Assembly (NCBI RefSeq): GCF_012720115.1
Contig: NZ_VNWN01000008.1
Coordinates: 62,001-126,000, forward strand
DNA length: 64,000 bases
Source: Sneathiella chinensis
Lineage (GTDB): Bacteria; Pseudomonadota; Alphaproteobacteria; Sneathiellales; Sneathiellaceae
Reading direction: 5' to 3'
Below are positions 26,421 through 35,347 of the stretch, in pieces. Made by a program: the position numbers and the translations under genes. Position 1 is the first letter of the stretch; every line of letters begins with the position of its first letter. A model generated the notes under the pieces. That model saw nothing but the letters and a program-made list of their open reading frames with translations, was not told the origin of the DNA and did no database searches.

Positions 26421-28844
26421 TCATTGTGGCTCCCGCAATTCTGCCAGAACCCGCTCAGCCTCTTTGCGTTCCCGAAACTCGCTTGTCTCTGCCAGCCGGA
26501 GCGCTTCTTCCAACTGCTCGCCTGCCTGTTTCCGGGCACCGACAGCCAGATAAACCATCCCCAGATGATATCGAAGCTGCGGCATACCCGGCATCTTGCG
26601 GACCGCCTCTTCCAACAACGGTTTTGCCAATTCCACTTCTCCCAACTTGTAGTGAATCCAGCCCAGCGTATCCTTGAAATGCGGAACCGGTGAGTTCTTG
26701 AACCGCTTGGCGTACCCATAAGCCTTTCTGAGGGATTTCTCGTCGTCATGATGGGCCGATATGAGGCTGGCCAGATTGTTCATGACAATATCGGAACCGG
26801 GCTGTTTTTCCGCCATGCGGTCATAAACGGCGATGGCCCGATCATATTCCTGCCGGCTCTCATACAGGTTTGCCTGTGCGAAATTCAGGGCGAAATTGTC
26901 GGGCACGGCCTCCAGCCCCCGATCAAGGGCCTTTTCCGCCTGCGGCATATCACCGACCTTGGCGTACAGCGAGAACAGGGCGAAATATCCGGCCGGCTCT
27001 CTTGGCAAATCGGCAATGACCTTCTCAACCTCGATCACCCCATCCTCCGTGCGGCCACTTCCGGCAACCAGTTGCCCATAGAGCAGCCGTGCATGGAAGT
27101 TGTCCGGGTCACGCTCGCGGATACCCTCCAGAAAGGCGAGGGCGTCTTCCGATTGGCCATTGCGCACCTTCAGCTTGACGATGGACACCATCGAGTTGAT
27201 CCCGCTGGGAGCCTTGGCATAGGCATCCTCATAGGCTTTCAGGCTCATTTCCAGTTCATTCCGTCCCGCATAGGTTTTGGCCATGATCTGGTCGGAAATA
27301 ATATTGTTGGCACTGAGGGCCTTGAGCCGCTCGGCCACCTGTTCCGCCCCTTTCCAGTCCTGTTTCATCAACCGGATCTGGGCAAGATTGGTCAGCAACA
27401 CCGCATTGGTGGGATAGACCCGCAAGGACCGGGTTAAAATCGTCTCGGCCCGGTCAAGCTGGTTCTGGCGCAACAGAAACTGTGTGAAGTTATAGGCCAC
27501 ACGCGGATCGGCAAGGGAGCTTTTGAACGCAGCGTCAAAGCGCTCCTCGGCCAGTTCCAGCGCCCCGTTCAGTTCATGAGCCCGGGCCAGCAACATGGTA
27601 GCCATGGGATGATCCGGCTGGCTTCGAAGGGCCGTACGAAGATTGATAATCGCGGTTTCCACATCCCCCTCTTCCAACTGGATCGAGGATTTCAGGACAA
27701 TTGCCTCCGTATTGCCGGCATCCGCCGCCAGGACATTCTCAATCTCCTTCAGGGCCGCATCCCGATCGCCCCGTTTCAGCCGGATTTCAGCCGATTTTAC
27801 CCGTGCCTTCAAACCATCCCGGCTTTGCGGTTCCTGATCGATAACGGTCTGCAAAACCTGCAAGGCCTCATCTTCCCGGGCTTGGACAAGAAACGCCTCC
27901 ACCATTGCAAAACGGTAAAGCTGAACCATGGGGTAGGCCTTCGAGATTGCCTGCAATTCTGTCATTGCCGCATCCATGCCCGCCGTGTTTCTCAGGAAAT
28001 TGACAAGGGTCAACCGGGCCCCCGCATCGTCCGGGTTTTCGGCGATGATCTGCCGAAGTTCCGCTTCTGCCTTTTGGTGGTTCCCCTGCTTCAGATAGAA
28101 TTTCGCCAACTTGTTGCGATAGCGGAGGTCCTTGGGATGGGCGGCGATCAACTCGCGGAACATGCGTTCGATCCCTTCTGTGTCCCCCATCTCCTCATAG
28201 GCCTGCATCTTGGTCAGTTGAAGGGGCACATTGACCTTCACGGTCTCCAGCACCTTGTCGACAATGGCGATGGCTTCCTCGGGTGCGCCATCCGCAATTT
28301 TCCGAATGGCAACCACCATGGTGGCATCCACATTGGCCGGGTCAATGGCAAGGGATTTCCCGGCAGCATCCAGCGCCGTGTCGATTTCCTGTTTCTTGAG
28401 GGCAACCCCCGCCTTGAAGGCCCAGACATCGGCACGCTCCGGTGCCAGCCGCAAAATCAGTTCCGCCTCGCTGGACGCCTTGTCCAGCCGCCCGGAATAG
28501 AGGTGAAGCCGCCCCATTCTCAGCCGGGCCAGCAGATGATTGGGGTCCAGTTCGATGGTTTTTTGCAGATCCCCGGCATATTCACGCACATTGCCCGCTT
28601 TTTCCTCGACCAATGCCAGATGATACCAGGCATCCGCCAGACCGGAATCAAGCTGCAGGGCGTTCCTGAATTCCAGCCCTGCCTTGACGAAATTCGCCTC
28701 TTCAAAAAGTTGCAGCCCGTTCAGATAATGTGAACGGGCCTTTTCTTCAGGAGAGTCGCAAGCCGACAGGAAAAAGAGAAGCCCCCCCAAGAGCAAGACC
28801 CCCTTGAATCCCCGAAAACCGTTTCCCCAAATTTTCCAGTTCAT
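26421..28844 (-). CDS. prsT: PrsT-type TPR lipoprotein of exosortase loci
   Basis: An 807-residue lipoprotein with lipobox FLSAC (Cys29 after a hydrophobic segment) and about twenty TPR-like repeats filling residues 35-800. It matches the PEP-CTERM system TPR protein PrsT (TIGR02917), which is found only with XrtA-type systems and is thought to scaffold or monitor EPS/sorting complexes at the membrane; this is inference from co-occurrence. The start is uncertain: ATG 28844 gives the signal peptide, while a GTG at 28853 has GGGAAAG placed better upstream. It would be translated before the ATPase gene. Confidence 0.88.
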   Translation of the reverse strand: MNWKIWGNGFRGFKGVLLLGGLLFFLSACDSPEEKARSHYLNGLQLFEEANFVKAGLEFRNALQLDSGLADAWYHLALVEEKAGNVREYAGDLQKTIELDPNHLLARLRMGRLHLYSGRLDKASSEAELILRLAPERADVWAFKAGVALKKQEIDTALDAAGKSLAIDPANVDATMVVAIRKIADGAPEEAIAIVDKVLETVKVNVPLQLTKMQAYEEMGDTEGIERMFRELIAAHPKDLRYRNKLAKFYLKQGNHQKAEAELRQIIAENPDDAGARLTLVNFLRNTAGMDAAMTELQAISKAYPMVQLYRFAMVEAFLVQAREDEALQVLQTVIDQEPQSRDGLKARVKSAEIRLKRGDRDAALKEIENVLAADAGNTEAIVLKSSIQLEEGDVETAIINLRTALRSQPDHPMATMLLARAHELNGALELAEERFDAAFKSSLADPRVAYNFTQFLLRQNQLDRAETILTRSLRVYPTNAVLLTNLAQIRLMKQDWKGAEQVAERLKALSANNIISDQIMAKTYAGRNELEMSLKAYEDAYAKAPSGINSMVSIVKLKVRNGQSEDALAFLEGIRERDPDNFHARLLYGQLVAGSGRTEDGVIEVEKVIADLPREPAGYFALFSLYAKVGDMPQAEKALDRGLEAVPDNFALNFAQANLYESRQEYDRAIAVYDRMAEKQPGSDIVMNNLASLISAHHDDEKSLRKAYGYAKRFKNSPVPHFKDTLGWIHYKLGEVELAKPLLEEAVRKMPGMPQLRYHLGMVYLAVGARKQAGEQLEEALRLAETSEFRERKEAERVLAELREPQ

Positions 28845-29209
28845 GCGCGTCACCAGCTTTCCCTATGCCTGTGGCTTGAGTCAGAAATGAACGGAGTGGC
28901 TTTGAACGCACCTTTCCCTCAAGCGTTCCTGCATTTTGAATTTTCTTTCGGTTTCTGCCGGGGAGGTCATCAGCCAAAAAGCAACACGGTTAAATGAATT
29001 TGGCCCCCTGTTCCCGAACAGTGGTAATCCTGAAAACCCGGCATACTGTCGCCAACGCTACGAACGGACCTAATTGATTAAGTATATAATTTTTATACTT
29101 ATTTAAGTATTTTTTAATATATTGCATCCTCACACCGATTTCCAACAAACTGTAAAATTTCACGGCTTTTTTAATGTGGCGAGATCGGCCTCCGCCCCTC
29201 TGTTCAGCC
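28845..29209. other. AT-rich intergenic region between the flippase and prsT genes
   Basis: No convincing gene. It holds a strongly AT-rich core at about 29070-29130, with small inverted AT elements such as AAGTAT...ATACTT, and probably the promoter of prsT reading leftward. A short frame on the minus strand has no ribosome-binding site or family resemblance. It is one of four AT-rich islands in the window. Confidence 0.6.
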
Positions 29210-30667
29210 TCAGTCTGTTGAATTTTCAAGCAACTTTCGTTTCACAAGGCCCCACACCTCGGGCTGCATCCGCATGAGGATCAAAAAGTTGACCAGGATC
29301 AGAACCAGCCCCACCAGAATCGCAACCCCCAGATTGACCCAATCCGCATTGGCCTGAAAAACCGGGCTCTGGCTCCAATACTGGCCCAGAAAGCAAAGCC
29401 CCAGAATGACCGAGCAGGTAAAGGTCAGGATGCCGGAGAAAAAGCCTGCAATCGGCCGAACGGCCACCATCAGGATCAACATGGCCAGAAATTCCGACAA
29501 CACCGCCGCAAAAAAGACCGAGGTCAGTGACCCCGTGGACAGGGCCGTCACCCACGAGACCCCTACCCCCACCACCCGGATCAGGTTGGCCTGTGCGATA
29601 CTGCGGGTGCGGCCATGGGCCAGAATGACAATGGTCGGTGGAATGCGGCCAATCCGAAACCCGTAATGCGCCCCCAGAAGAATGATCAGCAGGGCCGGCG
29701 CTTCATAGGCATCGCCGAACACAAAAGTAATCATGGAGGAGGAGGAAAGGGCAAACACCGCCACAAACCCGATCGCCAGCGAAAAGGTGATGGAGGATAT
29801 CAGCCAATAGTCCCGCGCCAGCATTGAAGGTTTATCCAGAATACGGGAGAAATGGGGCACCCCGATGGACTGCCCCAATCGGCTGAGAACCGCCGCCGGT
29901 GTCCAGGACAGCATGAATGCGACGGAATAGACCCCGGCCAGCGCGGCGCCAAACTCCCGCACAACAATCACCCTCTCCCCCTGCAGGACCGCGAACATCA
30001 AGGCCGCATCCATCCACAGGGGAATGATATAGCTGCTGAGCTCCCGGAACTTGTCCGCATTGACCAATATCCGGTATTTCTCCCCGGCGACCAGATGGGA
30101 TGTCAGGCAGTAAAGGCCCGCGTTCAGCACCGACAGCAACAGAAGGGTGCGGTAATCCTCAACAAAATAGAGGACGGGAAAAGCCGCCAGCAGCGTGATC
30201 ACCTGCGGAATGGTCTGGCAGGCAACAAAGGATTTATAATTGAAATTCCGTTGTTCCACCCACAGGCTGTAATTGGACAGGGCCCGCAATAACGGAACGA
30301 TACCAATTGCCTGAAAAGCCCAGCTATAGGCCCCCATTTTCATAAAATCGGCGATCAGGCCGCCAAAAAGCCCCAGCAGGATTGCCGTGATAACCCCCCG
30401 CATGACAGCAACCCCATGGGCGATGCCCAGCCATTCTTCCATATTCTTGTCCTGCTTGCGGGTCAGAAACCGCCCCACATCCAGTCCGGCAAGAATTTCA
30501 ACGAAGCTGGCCGCCATGGCAATGGCCGCGGCAATACCAAAGTCGGAAGGGTCAATGGCCCGAGCCACCACAAGGTTCCTGAGAAACCCGCATATCTGGA
30601 AAACCCCCTCCCCCCCCAGCAGAAGCAAGGTGCCATTTTTCAACCGTTTGAAGTGAATGCCTTCCAA
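29210..30667 (-). CDS. Oligosaccharide flippase (Wzx-like)
   Basis: A 485-residue membrane protein with about 12-14 helices, of the MATE/MVF polysaccharide-flippase superfamily. The N-terminal part GEGVFQICGFLRNLVVARAIDPSDFGIAAAIAMA is typical of Polysacc_synt_3 proteins, which flip undecaprenyl-linked EPS units across the inner membrane. The start is a TTG (30667-30665) with a strong AGGAAAG site 6-12 bases upstream; there is no ATG near the N-terminus that keeps the first helix. It is divergent from the transferase pair starting at 30753 and belongs functionally with the Wzy-like protein at 33042. Confidence 0.88.
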   Translation of the reverse strand: MEGIHFKRLKNGTLLLLGGEGVFQICGFLRNLVVARAIDPSDFGIAAAIAMAASFVEILAGLDVGRFLTRKQDKNMEEWLGIAHGVAVMRGVITAILLGLFGGLIADFMKMGAYSWAFQAIGIVPLLRALSNYSLWVEQRNFNYKSFVACQTIPQVITLLAAFPVLYFVEDYRTLLLLSVLNAGLYCLTSHLVAGEKYRILVNADKFRELSSYIIPLWMDAALMFAVLQGERVIVVREFGAALAGVYSVAFMLSWTPAAVLSRLGQSIGVPHFSRILDKPSMLARDYWLISSITFSLAIGFVAVFALSSSSMITFVFGDAYEAPALLIILLGAHYGFRIGRIPPTIVILAHGRTRSIAQANLIRVVGVGVSWVTALSTGSLTSVFFAAVLSEFLAMLILMVAVRPIAGFFSGILTFTCSVILGLCFLGQYWSQSPVFQANADWVNLGVAILVGLVLILVNFLILMRMQPEVWGLVKRKLLENSTD

Positions 30668-30752
30668 TTAGACTTTCCTAATCTATAGTTATTATCTGGT
30701 AGCAGGATTGATGAACACCTTCCATTACAAAAACTTGTTACAAGGACCATAA

Positions 30753-31295
30753 ATGTCCAACAATAAAGAAGCAGGAAACCGCAATCGTCTGAAACCACTT
30801 CGTATTCTGGCCATATCATCTGCCGGGGGACACTGGGTTCAACTACAACGGTTACGATCCGCATGGGACGGTTGCCATGTGGCCTATGTCACGTCCAAGG
30901 CCGAGTATGAACCTGACGTCATGGAGGATGCCCGGCGGCGGGAACAACGCCCTCCCCGGTTCTATAAAATCATTGAGGCCAACCGCTGGAAGAAAGCCGA
31001 TCTGATCAGGCAATGCGCGCAAATTCTGGCGATCCTGATCCGGGAAAGGCCCCATGTGATTGTCACCACCGGCGCGGCCCCCGGCTTTTTTGCCCTGCTT
31101 CTTGGGAAAATCCTGCGATCCCGCACCATCTGGATCGACAGCATCGCCAACGCAGAGGAAATGTCCCTCTCCGGCCAGAAGGCAAAATCCTTTGCCGACC
31201 TGTGGCTGACACAATGGGAGCACCTGTCCGGCGGCTCAGGCGGCGGCGCGTCGCCCGATCGGGACAAACCGGATTACAAGGGGGCCGTCCTATGA
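30753..31295 (+). CDS. Alg14/PssD-like glycosyltransferase subunit
   Basis: A 180-residue membrane-associated protein of the Alg14 family, the subunit that anchors and helps donor/acceptor binding for the catalytic Alg13-like partner. The start ILAISSAGGHWVQLQRL (about 13-29) and the TGAAPGFFALLLGKILRSRTIWIDSIA segment are typical of bacterial PssD/EpsF. It overlaps the Alg13-like gene by 4 bases (ATGA), as expected for a two-component transferase. The sugar is unknown; related pairs move glucuronic acid or N-acetylglucosamine. The ribosome-binding site is AAGGA. Confidence 0.88.
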   Translation: MSNNKEAGNRNRLKPLRILAISSAGGHWVQLQRLRSAWDGCHVAYVTSKAEYEPDVMEDARRREQRPPRFYKIIEANRWKKADLIRQCAQILAILIRERPHVIVTTGAAPGFFALLLGKILRSRTIWIDSIANAEEMSLSGQKAKSFADLWLTQWEHLSGGSGGGASPDRDKPDYKGAVL

Positions 31296-31798
31296 TCTTC
31301 CTGACCGTTGGCCATGAACGTTCCTTCGACCGCCTTGCCCATGCCCTTGACGACTGGTGCCGGGCCAACCCCGCCATCCCCGCCTTTGGCCAGTTGGCCG
31401 CCCTGGGGCCGGACGGCTATCGCCCCACCGCCTATGACTGGCAGGAATTCCTGAGTCCCGCAGAGTTTACCCGGCATTTTGAACAGGCCAGTCTGGTCGT
31501 GGCCCATGCGGGGATGGGGACCATTATCACCGCGCTCAGCCTTTCAAAGCCCTTGGTCATTGTGCCCCGGCGCGGCCATTTACGGGAAACCCGCAACGAT
31601 CACCAGATGGCAACGGCCCGGCATTTCGGACGCAAACCCGGCCTTTTTGTTGCAGAAGACGATCAGGCCCTCACCGCCACGCTGGACGGGATCATAGCCC
31701 GCCCACCAGGGGGGAACATGCAGAAAATCGGCGATTTTGCCGACCCTGCCCTGATAGAGTCCCTCCGCCATTTCATTCATGCGGGAAGGGGGCGGTGA
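31292..31798 (+). CDS. Alg13/PssE-like glycosyltransferase (GT28 C-terminal domain)
   Basis: A 168-residue protein with the GT28 C-terminal fold, MIFLTVGHERSFDRL at the start and VVAHAGMGTIITALSLSKPLVIVPRRGHLRETRNDHQ (donor-binding HAGxGTI motif, about 67-74). It is the catalytic half of a split transferase with the Alg14-like protein upstream, acting on the cytoplasmic side of the inner membrane. Its ATG overlaps that gene's stop. It ends one base before the ATG of the next glycosyltransferase. Confidence 0.88.
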   Translation: MIFLTVGHERSFDRLAHALDDWCRANPAIPAFGQLAALGPDGYRPTAYDWQEFLSPAEFTRHFEQASLVVAHAGMGTIITALSLSKPLVIVPRRGHLRETRNDHQMATARHFGRKPGLFVAEDDQALTATLDGIIARPPGGNMQKIGDFADPALIESLRHFIHAGRGR

Positions 31799-31799
31799 C

Positions 31800-33041
31800 A
31801 TGGAGCTTTCCTGCGAACAGGCCCCCGCCCAGATCCTGAAACAGGATTTTGATGGCGTGATCTGTTTTGGCGGTGTGGATTGGTGGTACCACAACCGGGG
31901 GCACTATGATCTGCAGATGATGCGGGAGTTTAGCCGCTCCCACCCGGTTCTCTATATCAACTCAATCGGTATGCGCGCGCCCAAAATGTCGGAAGGCAGC
32001 ATGTTCCTGACCCGTGTATGGCGCAAACTGAAAAGCATCGGCAACGGCCTTGTGACCATTCGCCCCGGTTTTACCGTGTTCAGCCCCCTGACCCTGCCCG
32101 GCGGCGGAAAAAGCGGGCTGGGACGGTGGCTTGCCCGCACCGCCCTTCGCCTGCAGGTCAAATATGCCGCGCGGCGGTGCGGCATTCATTCCCCGCTTGT
32201 CTGGGTCGCCTGCCCCCCCGCCGCAAGCATTGCTCCGTCCCTCAGGCCTGTCTTTCAGGTTTATCAGCGAACCGACCGTTTCGAGAATTATGCCGGGGTT
32301 GATCCGGAGCGTATCCGGGGCTTTGACCATCAGTTGAAAGACCGTTCCGATCTTGTGCTTTTTTGTGCCCGCGAATTGTTCGAGGCGGAAAAGAAAGACT
32401 GTCACAAGGCGGGTTTTGTCGATCATGGTGTGGATTTCGACCTGTTTCAGGCTGCCGGACAGGCTAGCACCCCCACCCGGCCTGACCCTGCCGATCTGGC
32501 ATCCATCAGCCACCCCCGTGTCGGCTTTATCGGCGGCATTGATGCCCACACCTTCGACCCAACCCTTTTTACCGAGGTCGCGAAATTCCTGCCGGATATC
32601 CAGTTCGTGATGGTCGGTGCCTGCTCCCTGCCGGACGGCTGGTGCCCGCTCCCCAACGTCCATTTCCTCGGCCAGCGCCCCTATGATCAGGTGGCGCGCT
32701 ATATGGCGGCCTGTGATGTGTTGATCATGCCCTGGAACACCAGCGAGTGGATCAGGGCCTGCAACCCCGTCAAGATGAAGGAATATCTGGCGGTTGGTCG
32801 GCCCGTGGTCAGTACATGGTTCCCCGAAGTGGACCATTTCCGCGACCATATTGCCATCGCCCGAACGGCCCCCGATTTTGCAAACGCCATTCGTCTTGCC
32901 CTTGATCATCCGGGCGAGGCCGCGGCCCGGCGCGATCGGGTGCGGGATCATTCGTGGTCCTCCAAGGCCGCACAGGTTGCCCGGTTGATCCGGGAAACAG
33001 TGGACAACCGCCCTGCCAATGGGCCGGAAAGCGAGGCCTGA
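31800..33041 (+). CDS. Glycosyltransferase (GT4/GT1-like, GT-B fold)
   Basis: A 413-residue cytoplasmic glycosyltransferase. The N-terminal FGGVDWWYHNRGHYDLQMMREFS is shared with a group of EPS glycosyltransferases; the C-terminal GT-B half shows VGFIGGIDAHTFDPTLF, FLGQRPYDQVARYMAACDVLIMPW and the EYLAVGRPVVST nucleotide-sugar segment. The sugar is unknown. ATG 31800 has a GGAAGGGGG site; an ATG at 31779 would start inside the preceding gene. It runs into the Wzy-like gene with no gap. Confidence 0.87.
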   Translation: MELSCEQAPAQILKQDFDGVICFGGVDWWYHNRGHYDLQMMREFSRSHPVLYINSIGMRAPKMSEGSMFLTRVWRKLKSIGNGLVTIRPGFTVFSPLTLPGGGKSGLGRWLARTALRLQVKYAARRCGIHSPLVWVACPPAASIAPSLRPVFQVYQRTDRFENYAGVDPERIRGFDHQLKDRSDLVLFCARELFEAEKKDCHKAGFVDHGVDFDLFQAAGQASTPTRPDPADLASISHPRVGFIGGIDAHTFDPTLFTEVAKFLPDIQFVMVGACSLPDGWCPLPNVHFLGQRPYDQVARYMAACDVLIMPWNTSEWIRACNPVKMKEYLAVGRPVVSTWFPEVDHFRDHIAIARTAPDFANAIRLALDHPGEAAARRDRVRDHSWSSKAAQVARLIRETVDNRPANGPESEA

Positions 33042-34361
33042 ATGCTGGCCTATACCGCCCTTGTTTCCGTCGCGTTCAGTGTCCTTGCCCTGTTTGTCCG
33101 GCCCGGTATGGGGCTTGGGCTGGTGGTGGCGGCCACGCTTGTCTGGCCGGAATATCTTCGCATCAGCATGGGCGTGGCGGAAATGTCCGCCCCCCGGCTT
33201 GTCGCCCTGACCCTTTTCATTCGCTATTTCATCAACGGGCGCGCCCTGTCGACACGCTTTCTGCCGGTTGACTATCTGGTTCTGGCAAGCTGGTTCTGGG
33301 GGATCTTTGCCGCCGCCATGGCCGGGGGCGAACCAACCCCTCTTCGCATGGTCGGGGCCGGGCTGGATACGGTCCTGATCTATTTCGTGGCCCGCTGGTC
33401 CATCGGCAATGCACAGGACCTAAAGGCCATGACCCTGCCCCTGCTGCTGACCGCCTTTTTCATGTGCGCCATGGGTGTCCTTGAATCCACCACCTACTAC
33501 TCCCCCTATCAGGCGCTGGAACAATTCCGCAGTTGGGAGGGGATCGGCCAGACCTATGAGTTTCGGCTGGGCTTCCTGCGTGCCAAGGCCAGCACCTCGG
33601 TATCCATCTTTTTCGGCATGGCCATGATGCTGGTCGCAGCCATGTTGTGGTCTGTCCGCGATGTGGTGCGCTCAAGATTTCTGGCACTGGCAGGGGTTGC
33701 CGCGTCCTTTGTTGCCGCCTTCACCTCCCTGTCCAGCGGTCCGTGGATCGGCTGCGCCACCCTGATTTTCTTCAACAGTTTCTACAAGAGAACATCGCTG
33801 ATCAAGCCCGCCCTGTGGGCGCTGGCCTGCTTCGCGCTGCTGATCGAGATTGCCTCGGACCGGCATTTCTATCACATGATCAATTATCTTGGCCTCAGCG
33901 GCGGCACCGCCTGGTACAGAACCCGCCTTCTGGAGGTGATGCTCAACCATCTCAATGAATACTGGCTGTTTGGCATGGGCGGGAAAAGCACGGATCACTG
34001 GATTGCCGAAATCGGCGGACAGGCGTCGCTGGATATCGTCAATCATTTCCTTGTGCTGGCCTTTTTCAGCGGCCTGATGGCCATGTTCCTCTATCTCGCG
34101 GCTCAGGTCTTTGCGATCCGCCTTGCCGTCAAGGCCTTCCGCTCCACCTCCCACACCAAAAGCCGCAAACTGATTTTCGGCTTCGCCGCCGGTCTGGTCG
34201 CCCTGAATGTCACCAGCCTGTCCGTGGGACTGTTCGGCCCACCCCTCATTCTCAGCAATATCCTGCTGGGGGCGTCGGTGACCGTCTTCGCCATCTTCGT
34301 CAAGGCAGGACAGCATGAAACCGCCACCACAAAGGCAGCAACCCGACCACAATCAGGATAA
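33042..34361 (+). CDS. O-antigen ligase/Wzy-like polymerase
   Basis: A 439-residue integral membrane protein with about 11 hydrophobic helices and a large hydrophilic loop (about 270-320) containing a YRTRLLEVMLNHLNEYWLFGMG segment, as in EPS polymerases/ligases of the O-antigen_ligase (Wzy_C) family. The G-K-S-T-D-H motif in that loop may be part of the acceptor site. It would join EPS repeat units in the periplasm; ligase and polymerase cannot be told apart by reading. The ATG immediately follows the preceding stop. It ends 14 bases before the GT2 gene. Confidence 0.85.
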   Translation: MLAYTALVSVAFSVLALFVRPGMGLGLVVAATLVWPEYLRISMGVAEMSAPRLVALTLFIRYFINGRALSTRFLPVDYLVLASWFWGIFAAAMAGGEPTPLRMVGAGLDTVLIYFVARWSIGNAQDLKAMTLPLLLTAFFMCAMGVLESTTYYSPYQALEQFRSWEGIGQTYEFRLGFLRAKASTSVSIFFGMAMMLVAAMLWSVRDVVRSRFLALAGVAASFVAAFTSLSSGPWIGCATLIFFNSFYKRTSLIKPALWALACFALLIEIASDRHFYHMINYLGLSGGTAWYRTRLLEVMLNHLNEYWLFGMGGKSTDHWIAEIGGQASLDIVNHFLVLAFFSGLMAMFLYLAAQVFAIRLAVKAFRSTSHTKSRKLIFGFAAGLVALNVTSLSVGLFGPPLILSNILLGASVTVFAIFVKAGQHETATTKAATRPQSG

Positions 34362-34375
34362 AGGAGGCACCGACC

Positions 34376-35347
34376 ATGACCCCGGAAAAGGCGACACCCG
34401 ATTTGTCCATCATCATCATCAGCTATAACACCTGTGACCTGACGCTGGACTGCCTGCGTTCCGTGTTTCGGCAAACCCTTGAATACACATTTGAAATCAT
34501 CCTTCTCGACAACCAGTCAACCGATGGGTCTGCCGATGCGATCGAGGCGGAATTCGGGGACAGGATTACCCTGATCCGGTCAGACCGCAATCTGGGCTTT
34601 GCTGGCGGCAACAATGAAGCCGCCCGTCTGGCCACCGGGCGCTACCTCCTTCTTCTCAACCCCGACACGGTTGTTCTGGACCGGGCCATCGACAAGCTGA
34701 TGAATTATGCTGCTGCCACCCCGGATGCCCGCATCTGGGGGGGACGCACCCTGTTTCCCGACGGGCAACTGAACATGAGTTCCTGCTGGTCGCGGCAATC
34801 CCTTTGGGCGCTGCTGTGTCAGGCGTTGGGGCTGACCGCCCTGTTTTTCCATTCCACCCTGTTCAACCCGGAACGAATTGGCGGCTGGAACCGGGAAGGG
34901 GAGCGGGAAGTGGATATCGTATCCGGCTGTTTCCTGCTGCTGGAACGCGCCTTCTGGGAAGAATTGGGCGGCTTTGATCCGGCCTTTTTCATGTATGGAG
35001 AAGAAGCAGACCTGTGCCTTCGGGCCCGCCAGAAAGGGGCCCGCCCCCGCGTCACCTCGGAAGCCACCATTGTCCATATCGGCGGCGCGTCCGAGAATAA
35101 CCCGCCGGACAAGCTCATTCGCCTAACCCGGTCCAAGGGACTGCTGATCGCCCGGCATTTTCCGAAATCCACCCAAAAACCCGGCTTGTTCCTGCTGTCC
35201 ATGTGGCCGCTGTCCCGCATCTGGCTGCACAAACTGGCCTCGTTCCTTGGGCGGCGGGCCTCGTCGGAAAAATCCCGGGTCTGGGCGGAAGTCTGGAAAC
35301 GGCGGGCGGAATGGAAAATTGATCCGGCCCGCTTGCCTCAATCGTGA
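34376..35347 (+). CDS. GT2-family glycosyltransferase (rhamnosyltransferase-like)
   Basis: A 323-residue GT-A glycosyltransferase. SIIIISYNTCDLTLDCLRSV (about 11-30) is the GT2 start, LLNPDTVV holds the DxD-type metal motif, and MYGEEADLCLRARQKG is the C-terminal ED-containing motif of the WbbL/rhamnosyl group. It probably adds a deoxysugar to the EPS unit on the cytoplasmic face. An AAGGAGG site precedes the ATG. Its last 10 bases overlap tail to tail with the GT4 gene on the other strand. Confidence 0.9.
   Translation: MTPEKATPDLSIIIISYNTCDLTLDCLRSVFRQTLEYTFEIILLDNQSTDGSADAIEAEFGDRITLIRSDRNLGFAGGNNEAARLATGRYLLLLNPDTVVLDRAIDKLMNYAAATPDARIWGGRTLFPDGQLNMSSCWSRQSLWALLCQALGLTALFFHSTLFNPERIGGWNREGEREVDIVSGCFLLLERAFWEELGGFDPAFFMYGEEADLCLRARQKGARPRVTSEATIVHIGGASENNPPDKLIRLTRSKGLLIARHFPKSTQKPGLFLLSMWPLSRIWLHKLASFLGRRASSEKSRVWAEVWKRRAEWKIDPARLPQS

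Noticed and set aside
27576-28733. 385-codon frame on the plus strand
   Set aside because: It lies wholly inside the PrsT gene on the other strand, which has clear TPR repeats and a lipobox; the reverse product is low-complexity without family motifs.
31962-32951. 329-codon minus-strand frame
   Set aside because: It is opposite a glycosyltransferase gene with GT-B motifs; no start site or motif supports it.
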